Below are positions 16,926 to 25,743 of a stretch of 36,513 nucleotides of DNA, one piece after another. The translations under genes were made by a program, and so were the position numbers. A model generated the notes under the pieces. That model did not search any database. It was given only the letters and a program-made list of their open reading frames with translations, and was not told the origin of the DNA. Position 1 is the stretch's first letter. Each line of letters starts with the position of its first letter. This stretch comes from Myxococcales bacterium (GTDB taxonomy: Bacteria > Myxococcota_A > Polyangia > Polyangiales > Polyangiaceae). The stretch covers positions 1-36,513 of the forward strand of contig JAUVCD010000004.1 in the NCBI GenBank assembly GCA_030590865.1. The letters are read 5' to 3'.

Positions 16926-17072
16926 CCAGGAGGTGAGACTCTTTCGACGGCGAGATCGGTCGCCGGACACCAGTCTGCGGCGCGCCAGTATGGACGAAAG
17001 CGAGACAAAAGCCGGGGCGCTGCTCCTGTGGGGGGACGGTGGCGCTTGGCGGCCCGTGGTGGATCGCTCCAG
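16926..17072. other. Convergent gap between kinase fusion and type IIG genes
   Basis: About 150 bases. CGGCGA-gatcgg-TCGCCG (16948-16965) is a weak 6-bp stem that might terminate the rightward gene. Nothing else is recognisable. Confidence 0.3.
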
Positions 17073-20000
17073 TCATCTCGCAGCAGTCTCTGTCCCGTGC
17101 GTGACGGCCACGGCGAGCTCCGACTCGGTCACCCCATAGAGTCGTCTGACCCGCTTGTCGATCTGTGCCTGAATCTTCGCTATCGAAGTCCGGGTCCCGG
17201 CCTGTTGTTGCGCCACCTCCAGGCGCTCCGCTTCGACCTTGCTCAGGGACGTCGCTGCGAGGTCGCCTAGCTGCGACTCTTGGGTGTCCAAGTCTCGCGT
17301 CAGCTCGACCAGCTGGTCTGCCAGGGTCTCCAGCTGGCGGGCGACATCCCCATGGGTCTGTGGGTCGTAGTGGGGGATCGGAAGGCGCTCGACCTGGTTC
17401 TTCGGCAGGAAGTACTTTCGGCCCCGGCGACTTATTTTGAGCGCAAAGTAGGCCGCCATTACCTCGGAATTGAGGAAGCCGAGCAGCACCCGGGGTGACC
17501 AAGATGGTTGCCTTGGCTTGATGAGGTAGACGTTGGCCTCGGCGACCAACCCCCGAGGCGCGTAGGCGAACTCGTTTGATGCCGGCCACTTGGAGCAGGC
17601 GATCAGCTCGCCGTCAAACAAGCTCTCCTCCCGCGGCCAATGCAGAGAGAACCACGGCAGCTTACCCTGTTGGCATTCGCGCTTGTGCTCGAGGATGGGG
17701 CGAAAGCGCTTCAGATGTCGACCTACCGCGGGCAGGCTGTCGAGATCGGTGTCTTTCGTCACGTACAAGAGGTTCGTTGCCGGTTCCTTCGCCACGTACT
17801 TGCGAATGTCCGACGCCTTGACCAGGGGTTTGACGCATCCTCGTTCGGCCTGGGATAGGTCCAGCCCGTCCCGCTCACTGTCGGTCAGACAGAAGATGCC
17901 CTGGCCTAGCCCAATATCCGCTTCCTTGACCTCGACAGCCGAGAGCAGTTTCAGGTTCCGGCTGCTCACCCGGTCTGCGCCGGTGACGATGCCTTGCCGC
18001 ACCGACCAGCTTTCGCCCAGCGGGGGCAACTTGCTCAGGCGCTCGACCAAGGCGGCTGCCTCGCTGTGGAGCCTCAGCGACCAGGGCCCCGCGGCAAGCG
18101 CCTCATTGTCGGTCGCGCTGATGAACACAGAAATGAGCTCGTCGTCGTAGCCCGGTGCATCGGCGTGCTCGCTGATGTGGGCACAAAGCCTGTCGAGGGC
18201 TTGATCGGTGGACCGAGCCTCTGGCGCACCTTTCACGTGCACGACCGTGATCGGGCCTGTGCGAGGCTCCGAGCAGCGCCGCTCGAGCACGAAGACCATG
18301 TTGGTCTGTCCTGGAGCGTGCCGAAATAATCTGACGTCGTCGAAGAACACGACCGACAGAACGACCGCGTGGCTGGCCACGTACTCCCTGAGCGATTGCG
18401 CCCCATCCGCCTCGAGCCAGTAGCTCGTCGTGATGAAACCGAGCCTTCCTCCTTCTTCCAGCTTGCTCAGGCCGAGAATGATGAAGAAGTACAGGTAGTC
18501 CATCTTCCCCCGGTAATACTGTTTCCAGTAGGGGAACCGTTCCAGCGTCTGTCGAAACAACTCTTTGTGGTCGTCCTCGCGGATATAGGGAGGGTTCGCG
18601 CAGCAATAGGAGAACGACGCATCATCATTGAGGTCTCGCAGAAGCTGCTCTTTGCCAACATCTCGTGGGTTGATGGCGTGATCGATGCCGAGACGTGCCT
18701 CCTCGTCCTCACTCAGCGGTGGAGACGCCGGGGTATGCAGGCGCAGCGCATTGCACTGCACCACGCCCATGGTGGTCCGGGTCTCAGGTGCATTGCGATG
18801 ATGGTCCGACCATTGCTTGATGACCGGAGTGAGCTGAATCAGCAGGTTTGCCTCGGTCACGACATAGGCGAACGGGCTGATCTCTGCGCCGCGGAAGCCA
18901 TTGATGACCGCGGTTCTCAACGCCGCGATGTCGTCATGACTATCGTAGTCAATGCCGCCGTGCAGGCGCAGCCTCCGAATGGCTTCTGAAAGGAAGCGCC
19001 CCGAGCCTGTCGCGGGATCGAAGACTTTGCGCACTTGGCGTTTCTCGGACAATCCCTCGTGTTCGAACCGCCACATGGCGCGCGGGTTGTCATAACCGAC
19101 CAAATCCCAAATGAGGCGGACGACTGGGGCCGGACTGTAGTATTGCCCCTTGGTCTTCTTATCGACCCGATCGAGCATCTCTTCGTACACCGTGCCGAGC
19201 ACATCGTGGTCCAGCCGCTGCAATGGAAAGTCAGCGAGAATATGAAGGACCTCGGTGAGCGTGGCTGGCGACGATTGGTACCATGTGTAGTTGTTGGGCG
19301 TGGTGAACAGCCACGCGTGGTGCCGCCCGGCGAGGGAGAAGGCCTCGCGCAGCACTTCTTCGATTCGCTGGTCCCGGCATTCGAGCGAGCGGCGCAGCTC
19401 ATCGCCGTAGAGCACATTGCGCTCCATGAAGCGATGATCCCCCCAGAAGCGCACCAGCAGGATGCGAATGAGCGCGAACCAAGCGACACGATGGTGATAC
19501 GTCCGCAGGGCACGGCGACCGAAAGGAACGGTGGTCGGCGCCGTCAGCAGCGCCTTCAGATCAGCGTCCTTCTCCTGCGGCTGCGGGGCATAGCCGAGCT
19601 CCACGCGGGTGTTGAACAGCTCTGCCTCGATTCGCGCCTGCCTGGCGGTATCGATCCGGCGCTCGACGTCTTTGACAAGTGCAGTCTGATGGGTACGAAC
19701 GTCACGAACGAGCAGCCGCAGAATGCGATGAAGGGCCTGGCGGAGATTCTTCGGCCTGAGTTCCTCCTTGCCCGTCCACGGCGAGAGTTGCGTCAACGCC
19801 TTCAGCTGTTCTTCGGTGCTGAGCTCTCGGTGGGCGAAGGCCGCCACGAAGCGTAGGAAACAGCGGGTGTTTTCTGAGTCGAGGCAACGATCGCCTAGCT
19901 CACGGTACTCTGTGTAGAGCCTGCTGAAGCTGAAATCGTAGCACCCTGTCTCGAGGTCCCTGCCTGCCTCGTAGACCGTGGCCGCCCGCATGTTCAGCAT

Positions 20001-20366
20001 GATCCAATAGCGGTTCTGGACCGAATGGATGGCCCGTTCGCCCTGCGGGCCCGGTTGGACCAGGTCCACAACGTCGCTTCCCTTGGTGTCGAAAACGAAG
20101 GGGTGAGTTTGGCGATCCGCTGGCACGAAGCGTGGGCTGTCGTCGGAGCCGCCACTGAGGTCCCCATAGAGCGTTACACCAGGGTCGAAGCCGAGTACGC
20201 GGGTGGCGAAATTGCGAAACAGTACCGGGCGGATGAGCGCGACTTCATCCGGTCGAGCCCCGGTCATGTAGCTCAAGTAGTCGTAGGCCTTGCCATTGGA
20301 ATGGGCGGCATAGTCCGGCTGATCGAGAATGCTGATCGTGTCCCGGATGGCTCGCTTGTGGTCCAT
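17073..20366 (-). CDS. Type IIG restriction-modification enzyme (Eco57I-like, single chain)
   Basis: The product is 1097 residues from ATG 20366; an upstream TTG at 20459 would add 31 residues and neither start has a good ribosome site. An N-terminal nuclease-like region contains HPFVFDTKGSD (a D-x-K, PD-(D/E)xK style) followed by NRYWIMLNM. A helical connector leads to an N6-adenine methyltransferase core. This has GQYYSPAPVV, motif I VFDPATGSGRFLSEAI (about 447) and motif IV CCANPPYI (about 589). The C-terminal third resembles a target-recognition domain (KASDIRKYV, LIACSKW, FLPKNQVERLPIP) and ends in a coiled coil. One protein would thus both methylate and cut DNA. No separate methylase, specificity or BREX/DISARM genes lie nearby, so it appears to be a stand-alone system. 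Confidence 0.88.
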   Translation of the reverse strand: MDHKRAIRDTISILDQPDYAAHSNGKAYDYLSYMTGARPDEVALIRPVLFRNFATRVLGFDPGVTLYGDLSGGSDDSPRFVPADRQTHPFVFDTKGSDVVDLVQPGPQGERAIHSVQNRYWIMLNMRAATVYEAGRDLETGCYDFSFSRLYTEYRELGDRCLDSENTRCFLRFVAAFAHRELSTEEQLKALTQLSPWTGKEELRPKNLRQALHRILRLLVRDVRTHQTALVKDVERRIDTARQARIEAELFNTRVELGYAPQPQEKDADLKALLTAPTTVPFGRRALRTYHHRVAWFALIRILLVRFWGDHRFMERNVLYGDELRRSLECRDQRIEEVLREAFSLAGRHHAWLFTTPNNYTWYQSSPATLTEVLHILADFPLQRLDHDVLGTVYEEMLDRVDKKTKGQYYSPAPVVRLIWDLVGYDNPRAMWRFEHEGLSEKRQVRKVFDPATGSGRFLSEAIRRLRLHGGIDYDSHDDIAALRTAVINGFRGAEISPFAYVVTEANLLIQLTPVIKQWSDHHRNAPETRTTMGVVQCNALRLHTPASPPLSEDEEARLGIDHAINPRDVGKEQLLRDLNDDASFSYCCANPPYIREDDHKELFRQTLERFPYWKQYYRGKMDYLYFFIILGLSKLEEGGRLGFITTSYWLEADGAQSLREYVASHAVVLSVVFFDDVRLFRHAPGQTNMVFVLERRCSEPRTGPITVVHVKGAPEARSTDQALDRLCAHISEHADAPGYDDELISVFISATDNEALAAGPWSLRLHSEAAALVERLSKLPPLGESWSVRQGIVTGADRVSSRNLKLLSAVEVKEADIGLGQGIFCLTDSERDGLDLSQAERGCVKPLVKASDIRKYVAKEPATNLLYVTKDTDLDSLPAVGRHLKRFRPILEHKRECQQGKLPWFSLHWPREESLFDGELIACSKWPASNEFAYAPRGLVAEANVYLIKPRQPSWSPRVLLGFLNSEVMAAYFALKISRRGRKYFLPKNQVERLPIPHYDPQTHGDVARQLETLADQLVELTRDLDTQESQLGDLAATSLSKVEAERLEVAQQQAGTRTSIAKIQAQIDKRVRRLYGVTESELAVAVTHGTETAAR

Positions 20367-20688
20367 TGGAGACTGCCAGCCCGCGTTGACCGGACCCGTT
20401 GATTGCCGTAGAGGCCAGGCAATCGAAGCTCGAGTATCAGTTTCTGGTGCAGCTGACAAGCAAGGCCTGAGCCCATCATTTTTCCTCCAATGCCCACCTC
20501 CGGCTGGGCGTGATCAGGTGCCGAGGAAGGTGGCTCGTGGCGGCGGAGGACGAGTTGTCGGGCCGGTAGTCTGGAGAGGGAACCGTGCTTGCATCACTCG
20601 AGCTGTGGCTCCACAATCGGTGGCGCCGGCGGCACCGGACACCGGTGGGTCGGTGGGAGCGGGTGTCGATCTGCAGAGAGACTCGGCG
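20367..20688. other. Divergent intergenic region with a strong out-of-frame ribosome site
   Basis: This separates the leftward type IIG gene from the rightward acidic-protein gene. Reading leftward, GGAGGAAAAATGATG (about 20476-20488) is the best ribosome site in the region. However, its ATGs open a 67-codon frame that is not the frame of the type IIG gene. No convincing promoter hexamers were found for either gene. Confidence 0.45.
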
Positions 20689-21354
20689 ATGAATCTGGAA
20701 GAGCTGTGCCAAGCGGGCGAACAGGCTGACGCCCATCTCGAGGCGGGGCGTCTCGAAGAGGCCGAGGAGGCCTACGTCAATCTGCTGAACCGGATGATCG
20801 ACGATGAGGAGATCCAGGCGTTCGTGCTGGCCAAGCTGACGCTGGGGCTCTTGGTCACCGCGCTGCAGCAGGGGAATATCCCGGCGGCCCATGAGATCTG
20901 GACCGCCAGTGAAGAGAACGACCCGTTCTCATTGGGGATCCAGTGCCTCGAGAACGCTCAGACCGCGGACCACGACTTCATCGTCTACTTGTTTGTTGCT
21001 GCCTTCCTGCACTCACTGGGAACGGAGCCGGCGGAGGCCGAAACGGCAGTCAACGACTACATGTCCAGAATCTGCGGCTACGCAGCCAGCGAGAGTCCTG
21101 AGATGCTCCCGATGGCGGTGAACAACTGGCGCCAGCACTTGATCGAGATCTACGAGGATCGGGAGATCCCTCCGGAGGCGATGGAGCAGGTCGAGCGGGT
21201 GGCCGAGGGGTTGGACGAGCCCGTGGTTTCGGGGCCCATCGGGTTGCCTTTGCCGGCGCCTTGGACCCTCGAGCTCGCCGAGGAGGCCGAGGAGGCCGAG
21301 GAGGCCGAGGAAGCCGAGGAGGCCGAGGGCGACGAGGGCGACGAGGGCGCCTAG
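20689..21354 (+). CDS. Hypothetical acidic helical protein
   Basis: The product is 221 residues from ATG 20689, with GAGAG a suitable distance upstream. The first 170 residues look all-helical and TPR-like (AHLEAGRLEEAEEAYVNLLNR), without a signal peptide or membrane segment. The C-terminus is an extreme acidic repeat, (E-E-A)n then GDEGDEGA, encoded by a GAGGAGGCC-type tandem repeat. I do not recognise a family. It is probably cytosolic, and the tail may be disordered or protein-binding. The next gene, rpoD, starts about 400 bases away and is probably separate. Confidence 0.7.
   Translation: MNLEELCQAGEQADAHLEAGRLEEAEEAYVNLLNRMIDDEEIQAFVLAKLTLGLLVTALQQGNIPAAHEIWTASEENDPFSLGIQCLENAQTADHDFIVYLFVAAFLHSLGTEPAEAETAVNDYMSRICGYAASESPEMLPMAVNNWRQHLIEIYEDREIPPEAMEQVERVAEGLDEPVVSGPIGLPLPAPWTLELAEEAEEAEEAEEAEEAEGDEGDEGA
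21280..21345 (+). repeat. Short 9-bp tandem repeat coding for (Glu-Glu-Ala)n
   Basis: The end of the acidic-protein gene repeats GAGGCCGAG-type units about five to six times. This codes for EEA repeats, followed by GGCGACGAG units coding for GDE. In-frame copy-number change would alter tail length without a frameshift. Confidence 0.7.
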
Positions 21355-21752
21355 CCCAGCCGAGGAGGACGACCCGTGGGGTTGTGGCGATCGACGGGCG
21401 CGCCAGGCGAGCGGCGGGGCGCAGCCCGAGGCGGCCAGCGAGGCTCAGACGCCCCAGTTGGGGCACCGCGGCCTGCCAGATCGACCAGGCACCCAGTGGC
21501 CATGGCCCCGGCCGAACCATGGGCGTGAGGGGCCGATTTATGGGTGCTGCGGGTGCTAAGTTGCCGATCGTGGTGGGGTCCATGGGGGCCAGCTCGACCC
21601 AGGCCTCGGGGTGACCGTCCCCTAGTTGGCCAGGTGGTTTGTCCGAGAGTGCGAAAACCTGCGCACCGATTAGCAATTTCGGCTACATAAGGTTTGAACG
21701 TCGATCGTTCCCGAGAGGCGGATACTCGTGGGCGCGATGGTCGGAGAAGAAC
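21355..21752. other. Intergenic region upstream of rpoD
   Basis: About 400 bases. A small hairpin GCCCC-agtt-GGGGC (21451-21464) could end the upstream transcript. The 100 bases before rpoD are distinctly AT-richer (for example ATTAGCAATTTCGGCTACATAAGG), as expected for a promoter. I cannot assign a properly spaced -35/-10 pair. Confidence 0.4.
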
Positions 21753-23528
21753 ATGGCAGACTCAACGGCCGCTCGACCCGCGAAGGGGCGGACTGCGCGC
21801 AGCCGCGACTCGAAGCGCGAGTCGTTGGGCTCTGCTGGAGATCAGGAGCTCGAGGATGCTTCTGAGGGGTTAGCCGCAGAGGACATCGCCATCGTCAGTC
21901 CCACCGCCCGCTTCACTAAGGTCTCCGATCGGATTGCCGCCGAGGAGGGGAAACCAGCCAAGAGACTCCCTCCTGGTGGGGCCGAGGCAGCCCGCGCCGC
22001 CGCCGTCGATTTGCGCGCGAGGTCTACGGATCCGGTACGGATGTACCTGCGCCAGATGGGCAGCATGTCTCTGCTCACCCGCCAGGGCGAGGTCGAGCTT
22101 GCCCAGCGGATCGAGGTCGGCCAGCAGCGGGTTGCAGCCGCAACCTCCGCCTCGCCGGTCGCGGTGCGTGCGGTCATCGCGACAGGCGACAAGCTGCGCA
22201 AGCACCAGCTCCGGGTGAAGGATCTGATGCGCGCCGAGGACACCGAAGATCCTGATTTCGATGAGGATGAGGCAGACCGTCGCATGCTGCGGGGCATTGA
22301 CCGGATCAAGCGGGCTGCCAACAAGAAGACCCAGCTGATGGCGGATCATCGAGCCACCCGGGTCAAGGCACGGCGTGGCGAGATCGAAGTCGAGCTGGAC
22401 GCTTACGGGCCGAAGATGGCCGCCATGATCGAGAGATTGCGGCTGAACAAGCAGGCCACCGACACCCTGGTGACGGCGCTCAAGCAGGTCATGTTGCGGG
22501 TGGACGAGCTGGAGGGCGCCTCCCGTGCCTACCAGCAGAGCAGTGGTCTCGAGCGCCCGGACATTCTCCGACTGCTGCGAAAGGTGAAGGGCGACGCTCG
22601 TGCCGAAGGGAGGCTCGCCAAGAAGCTCGGCGTCGTCCGCGCTCAGCTGGGGGATGTCGAATCCGCCGTGAAGCAGACCACCCTGTCGCTACGGGAGATC
22701 GAGGAGGAGCTTGGCTGCGACATCAGCGCGCTCAAGGCGACCCACCGCGAGGTCATGGATGGCGAGCGCATGGCGGAGCAGGCGAAGGCCAAGCTGGTCG
22801 AGGCCAACCTCCGCTTAGTGGTGTCGATTGCCAAGAAGTACACCAACCGAGGCTTGCAGTTTCTGGATCTGATCCAGGAGGGCAATATCGGGCTGATGAG
22901 GGCGGTCGACAAGTTCGAGTACCGCCGTGGCTACAAGTTCTCGACCTATGCCACGTGGTGGATCCGTCAGGCGATCACCCGCGCGGCGGCCGATCAGGCG
23001 CGCACCATTCGCATTCCGGTCCACATGACCGAGGCGATCAACAAGCTGGTTCGCACCTCCCGTTATCTCTTGCAGGAGTTTGGGCGCGAGCCCACACCTG
23101 AGGAGATCGCTGCTGCGATGGACCTGCCGGTGGACAAAGTGCGGCGGGTGCTCAAGGTGGCCAAGGAGCCGATCTCACTGGAGACGCCGATCGGTGCAGA
23201 ACAAGACGCCCACCTCGGCGATTTCATCGAGGACAAGAGCGCGCCATCGCCGGCCGAAGAGGTCGTCCACATGGACCTGGTCGAGCAAACTCACCACTTG
23301 CTCCAGACGTTGACCCCCCGGGAAGAGAAGATCATTCGCATGCGCTTTGGCATTGGCGAAAAGAGCGACCACACCCTCGAGGAGGTGGGGCGGATCTTTG
23401 ACGTGACCCGGGAGCGGATCCGACAGATCGAAGCCAAAGCCTTGAGCAAGCTTCGCCATCCGAGTCGCTCGAGGCAGCTGGCGAGCTTTGGCAGATCATC
23501 CGCCCCTGGCGACCAGACGCCAGAATAG
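21753..23528 (+). CDS. rpoD: RNA polymerase sigma factor RpoD (primary sigma-70 family)
   Basis: The product is 591 residues from ATG 21753, preceded by GGAGAAGAAC. It directs core RNA polymerase to promoters. Region 1.2 starts at [11 protein letters not shown] (about 93). A long nonconserved helical insert follows (about 130-340), then region 2 ([31 protein letters not shown], about 350). The -10 recognition helix is [18 protein letters not shown]. Region 3 has REPTPEEIA and PISLETPIG. Region 4 has [24 protein letters not shown]. The presence of the insert plus complete regions 2-4 argues for a group 1 (primary) sigma. The first 90 residues are basic and low-complexity, with no recognisable region 1.1. 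The protein is therefore shorter than the roughly 600-700 residues common in relatives. It is monocistronic as far as I can see. Confidence 0.92.
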   Translation: MADSTAARPAKGRTARSRDSKRESLGSAGDQELEDASEGLAAEDIAIVSPTARFTKVSDRIAAEEGKPAKRLPPGGAEAARAAAVDLRARSTDPVRMYLRQMGSMSLLTRQGEVELAQRIEVGQQRVAAATSASPVAVRAVIATGDKLRKHQLRVKDLMRAEDTEDPDFDEDEADRRMLRGIDRIKRAANKKTQLMADHRATRVKARRGEIEVELDAYGPKMAAMIERLRLNKQATDTLVTALKQVMLRVDELEGASRAYQQSSGLERPDILRLLRKVKGDARAEGRLAKKLGVVRAQLGDVESAVKQTTLSLREIEEELGCDISALKATHREVMDGERMAEQAKAKLVEANLRLVVSIAKKYTNRGLQFLDLIQEGNIGLMRAVDKFEYRRGYKFSTYATWWIRQAITRAAADQARTIRIPVHMTEAINKLVRTSRYLLQEFGREPTPEEIAAAMDLPVDKVRRVLKVAKEPISLETPIGAEQDAHLGDFIEDKSAPSPAEEVVHMDLVEQTHHLLQTLTPREEKIIRMRFGIGEKSDHTLEEVGRIFDVTRERIRQIEAKALSKLRHPSRSRQLASFGRSSAPGDQTPE

Positions 23529-23724
23529 CTGGGTGCCGCCATCGCGACCCTGGGTCTGGTGGCTAGTGCGGGCTAGTTCGTCCCACCGCGGTGACGCTCG
23601 CTAGCGGCGCCCTGGGTCACCAAGGGCAGAGCGTCCGGGCTAGGATGCTGAGTCCTTGCGGGCCATGGTGAACAACGTTCATCATTTTCCTGACGTCGCC
23701 CCTGACGCCGACTATGGTTCCGGC

Positions 23725-24534
23725 ATGAACAAGGTTCACGGTCTTTTTGCGGGTCTCCTGGCGCTGACGTTGGTGGCCAGTGCCGCGTGTGGCGACGATG
23801 CTTCAAACAACCAGACGACCAGCTCGACCAGTAGCACAGGAAGCGGTGGCACCAGTGGCGGCGGGCAGGGACCTGGCGGCAGCACCAGCACTAGCAGCAG
23901 CAGTAGTACGAGCGGTGCCGGGGGAAGCGCCTGTGACACCTGGCTGGTGACCTATGATCTCACCGGTAGCGAATTCGTCATCGATGCCTTCATTGACTTC
24001 ACCATCACCTGCCAAGAGCCCCACAACGAGGACCACAACATGGGGCCTGGCACGCTCACCTTGCGCTTTGCCGACGACGCCGGCGCGCCGGCGGTGGCGG
24101 GCCCGGTGACGATTGTCCACTACCACATGACCCAGAACTTCGTGACCGGCAACAACCTCGCTTCGGTCACCACGGCGCTCGAGACGACCGCCGCCGATGC
24201 TTGCGGTGCGGCGACTGGCGAGCTTACGGGAGCGACCTTGACCTGGAGTCCTGCCACCATGCAGCCCTACTGTCGGGACGGGCAGGTGAGCTGCGAGGGC
24301 GTGGCTTGCGGTACCATGGGATCGCCACCCGCAAACCAGCCGCTGGTGTTCGACAACGACTGCTCCGAGCCCTTGCCGCTCGACGCGTTCGAGTTCACCA
24401 ATGGCGTGGGGGCGTTCACCATGGTCGCGGTGGTCACCTCGCAGGACAGCAATCAGACCACCTCGATGTCCTTAGTGGGAACGCAAACGACCATGGAGCT
24501 CGATCCCGCGACACCCGCTTGCGCTTGTGATTAG
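23725..24534 (+). CDS. Hypothetical lipoprotein
   Basis: The product is 269 residues. I chose ATG 23725 because it begins a clean lipoprotein signal ending in LVASAAC (Cys22). The longer ORF start has no such signal at its N-terminus. A Ser/Thr/Gly-rich tether (about 25-70) follows, which is typical of myxobacterial surface lipoproteins. The mature domain of about 195 residues is beta-rich, with several cysteines (CDTW, TITCQEPHNEDHN, SCEGVACGTMG, NDCSEPLPL, ACACD) likely paired by disulfides. A His/Asp/Glu-rich stretch could bind a metal. I do not recognise the domain. It sits alone between rpoD and the arrestin-like gene, with a hairpin at its stop. Confidence 0.75.
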   Translation: MNKVHGLFAGLLALTLVASAACGDDASNNQTTSSTSSTGSGGTSGGGQGPGGSTSTSSSSSTSGAGGSACDTWLVTYDLTGSEFVIDAFIDFTITCQEPHNEDHNMGPGTLTLRFADDAGAPAVAGPVTIVHYHMTQNFVTGNNLASVTTALETTAADACGAATGELTGATLTWSPATMQPYCRDGQVSCEGVACGTMGSPPANQPLVFDNDCSEPLPLDAFEFTNGVGAFTMVAVVTSQDSNQTTSMSLVGTQTTMELDPATPACACD

Positions 24535-24564
24535 CAGCTGCTCCATTAGGGAATGGCAGCTGCT
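24533..24564 (+). terminator. Hairpin overlapping the lipoprotein stop codon
   Basis: AGCAGCTG-ct-CCATT, loop AGGG, AATGG-CAGCTGCT forms 13 pairs with a two-base bulge. It starts on the last two bases of the stop codon. There is no strong T-run. Confidence 0.55.
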
Positions 24565-24795
24565 GTCAAGAAGCGTGCCATCTGCCGCTGCTACCCCGAG
24601 TTGGCGGCAGGCTGACCCGCCGCCAGGCGGTGCTTGGCGGTCCTGTGCTTGCCGCTCGTGACCCCGGTCGCGGGCCACCATTCACCTCTGATTGACGCGC
24701 GATCCAGGTTGCTGGAGAACTGACTCTAGCGGTCCAGGTCGTGGGTGGCGCGATGCGCTGCTTCGAGGTGTCCACAACAGGTAGGCCAACCAACG

Positions 24796-25743
24796 ATGAG
24801 TAGTATCAGCATCCGCACGGACAAAGACGACTACACTGGCGGAGAACTCGTCATAGGGGCCGTGGTGTTGGAGCTCGATGAGCCGATCCCGGCTCGTGGG
24901 GTGCGCATTCGGTTCTCTGGTTCCGAGCGCGCCCTGTGGTCGGCCGCACCGGGTCGCGACCAATCTAATTACGTGGACGAGCGCAAGCTCTTCGACACTG
25001 AAGAGACGCTGCTCGGCAAGCCAAGCCTGGCCTTCGGTGAGGTGCTCAAAGACGCACTCAAAGGGCTCTTCTCGAAAGACCATTACCAGGTCATCAAAGC
25101 CGGCACCCACGAGTACTCTTTCTCCTTCGAGCTGCCGGAAGGGCTTCCAGGGGATTACGAGTCTCCTCGCGGCTCGTCCATTCGTTACGAGCTCACCGCC
25201 TATGTCGACGTTCCTTTGCGCATCGATTTGGAGGCGTGCAAGCGGCTGACGGTCTACGAGACGGCCGACCAGAGCGATGTCGAGCCGGCTGGGGCAGACC
25301 ACAGCCGAACCTTCATGTTCGAAGCTTCGGCGCCCCTCGATTTGTCGGTCGCACTCGACCGTCAGCATTTTGTTCCCGGGGAGAGCACCAGCTGTCACGT
25401 GACGGTCTGCAACAAGTCGTCCAAGACCATTGAGGCGATCCACCTGTTGGTACGACAGATCGAGGATCTGGTGGTCGATGGCATTGCTCACGAGAACAGC
25501 TTCGACGTGCCAGCGACCAAGGTTCGGGACCGAGAATTTCCGCAGGGCGAGTCGGTCGATTTCGATATCCCGGTCGAGCTACCCAAGCATCTATACGCGT
25601 CGATACCCTCAGGGGTCTTGGTCAAGGTTCGCTACCAGTTGGTGGTCAAGCTCGACATCCCCTGGGCTCGGGACCTCGAGGTCGGCGTGCCGCTGGTTCT
25701 TCACGAGAAGGCGGGCATGCCCAGCGGACCGACCGCTGCCTGA
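24796..25743 (+). CDS. Bacterial arrestin-fold protein
   Basis: The product is 315 residues from ATG 24796, just before the conserved first strand; a GGTAGG lies about ten bases upstream. The N-terminal half matches the alpha-arrestin pattern. It runs DKDDYTGGELVIGAVVLEL, then PARGVRIRFSGSERALW, an intervening region with LFDTEETLLG, then HEYSFSFELPEGLPGDYES and IRYELTAYVDVPL. The C-terminal half (about 170-300) repeats the layout: LDLSVALDRQHFVPGESTSCHV, TIEAIHLLVRQIE, FDIPVELPKHLYASIPSG, VRYQLVVKLDIPW. Two such beta-sandwiches make an arrestin fold. No signal peptide or membrane helix is seen, so it is cytosolic. Eukaryotic arrestins are adaptors for membrane proteins. The bacterial role is unknown to me. 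Its stop abuts the stop of the PEP-synthase-like gene. Confidence 0.82.
   Translation: MSSISIRTDKDDYTGGELVIGAVVLELDEPIPARGVRIRFSGSERALWSAAPGRDQSNYVDERKLFDTEETLLGKPSLAFGEVLKDALKGLFSKDHYQVIKAGTHEYSFSFELPEGLPGDYESPRGSSIRYELTAYVDVPLRIDLEACKRLTVYETADQSDVEPAGADHSRTFMFEASAPLDLSVALDRQHFVPGESTSCHVTVCNKSSKTIEAIHLLVRQIEDLVVDGIAHENSFDVPATKVRDREFPQGESVDFDIPVELPKHLYASIPSGVLVKVRYQLVVKLDIPWARDLEVGVPLVLHEKAGMPSGPTAA

Noticed and set aside
17073-20366. BREX PglX or DISARM methylase instead of type IIG
   Set aside because: A nuclease-like D-x-K region precedes the methylase, and no pglZ, brxC, helicase or other partner gene lies nearby.
21050-21676. 208-residue leftward ORF upstream of rpoD
   Set aside because: Its Pro/Arg repeats are the antisense of the Glu-Glu-Ala repeat, and the rest is low-complexity.
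24692-24720. TTGACG and GAGAAC as a promoter for the arrestin-like gene
   Set aside because: The -35 is fair but the -10 matches only about half of the consensus, so it is not distinguishable from chance in GC-rich DNA.
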